Assembly (NCBI RefSeq): GCF_001647275.1
Contig: NZ_LRMM01000009.1
Span: 55,472-119,471 of the forward strand
Direction of reading: 5' to 3'
Source: Rufibacter ruber
GTDB lineage: Bacteria > Bacteroidota > Bacteroidia > Cytophagales > Hymenobacteraceae
Length of the DNA: 64,000 bases
Every line of letters begins with the position of its first letter. Within the stretch, counting starts at the first letter, position 1. Both the position numbers and the translations under genes were made by a program. Under the pieces are notes generated by a model that searched no databases, had not been told where the DNA came from, and was given only the letters and a program-made list of their open reading frames with translations. This document shows, piece after piece, positions 63,447-64,000 of the stretch.

Positions 63447-63485
63447 ACTATGGTTTCTGTTTAAATGTATAACCGTAGGCAGAAT

Positions 63486-63842
63486 GATTGATTGCCAGTT
63501 TTTCTAATTTTTTTGTTTTCGGCCTGTTTTGGAAAAGTAGCCCGGAAACAGGAAAACAAAGTTCGTCCGAATTCCTTTTGTCCGTTTTTGAGCTGTTTTC
63601 AGGAAATGAAGCCGAAATGCATTATGAATCGGTCCGTCTGCACACGTTGCCGATAAATTCATTTTGCTCAAACGCCTGGCCGATCCCTCTTTTGCAACTT
63701 TTGCCGATAAAGTCGGGCGGCGTTCATTTTCTTTTGCTGAGGTAATCTAAGCTTTTGCCGGTCCACTTTTGCAGCAATTCCCGATTTTTCGTCGGCTTCT
63801 GCTGATTTTTTGCTTGCCGCCGCGAGAACTTCTATTTACAAT
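63486..63842. other. Noncoding block, copy 2 (as at 34.86 kb)
   Basis: Two palindrome copies (63513-63552, 63581-63620), then TCGGGCGGCGTTC, TTTTGCAGCAATTCCCGA and TTGCTTGCCGCCGCGAGAAC, the same phrases in the same order as 34895-35240. It ends at the attC-like site 5. No gene. Confidence 0.7.
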
Positions 63843-63911
63843 TGCACATAACGACTAGTATAAAAAACGGCGGAGGCCGTCGGCCGAAGCTTGATGTTTA
63901 CACAATCCTAT
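63843..63911 (-). other. attC-like site 5
   Basis: Minus-strand reading: arm TTGTGTAAACATC, centre CTTCGGCCGACGGCC, arm CGTTTTTTATACTAG, then TCGTTATG. It matches sites 1-4 in layout. The outer core is less regular. It lies 90 bp from the window edge, and whether more cassettes follow is unknown. Confidence 0.65.
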
Positions 63912-64000
63912 GTTTGTAAAAACTAATTAACTTGTATAAAAGAGAAGAAAGGAAGGAACAAGATTTATTATACAATAAGGCCCTTGTAAGCCTGTCTAAC

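Overview
The window looks like the chromosome of a Cytophagales bacterium (Bacteroidota), most likely family Hymenobacteraceae (Rufibacter/Nibribacter-like). This is inferred from gene content, not from a database match. Evidence: a FecI/FecR/TonB-receptor locus, a type IX secretion sorting domain, many SPII lipoproteins, ZapA next to RNase Y, promoter boxes of the Bacteroidota type TAnnTTTG, and one conserved palindrome family repeated through the intergenic spaces. I see no rRNA, tRNA, CRISPR array, prophage or transposase gene.

Layout. 0-1.5 kb: two GT4 glycosyltransferases. 2.3-6.6 kb: housekeeping block on the minus strand (rny, zapA, a coiled-coil gene, and a pheT that has lost its first quarter). 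7-12.5 kb: FecI sigma factor, FecR anti-sigma, GIN-domain lipoprotein and TonB receptor. 12.7-28.7 kb: ordinary metabolic and regulatory genes (Atg22-like MFS, amidohydrolase, AMP nucleosidase, ald, fused E1 dehydrogenase, a sigma-54-type response regulator without a DNA-binding domain, CutC, glycosylasparaginase, PhzF, glutaminyl cyclase). 29.9-35.3 kb: an array of gene cassettes separated by integron attC-like sites, without an integrase in the window, next to a RES-Xre toxin-antitoxin pair (35.4-36.3 kb). 36.4-40.0 kb: dicarboxylate symporter, HxlR regulator with divergent nitroreductase, aldo/keto reductase. 40.1-41.5 kb: a repeat-rich desert. 41.5-55.4 kb: mixed genes, three of them broken (FAD monooxygenase, PepSY protein, GHL10 glycosidase). 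56.3-63.4 kb: ClC channel, an MsrB-kinase-MsrB operon, PH-domain protein, a second S41 peptidase and a DUF2200 protein. At 63.5-63.9 kb the cassette-type noncoding block and an attC-like site recur.

Three repeat systems stand out. (1) About 30 copies of a ~40-bp palindrome of the form CTGTTTTnGGnCTGTTTT plus its mirror, whose arms vary in compensating ways. Many sit where terminators are expected, others in gene leaders, and one forms the end of a coding sequence. (2) Three ~245-bp copies (17.7, 41.1, 55.8 kb) of a structured element with covarying helices, a candidate noncoding RNA or structured mobile DNA. (3) The attC-like sites at 30.1-34.9 kb. The start of most cassettes matches the inner end of that cassette's own attC site rather than its neighbour's, as expected if each unit once circulated separately.

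Calls rest on reading the translated products and the DNA by eye. No search or folding program was run.
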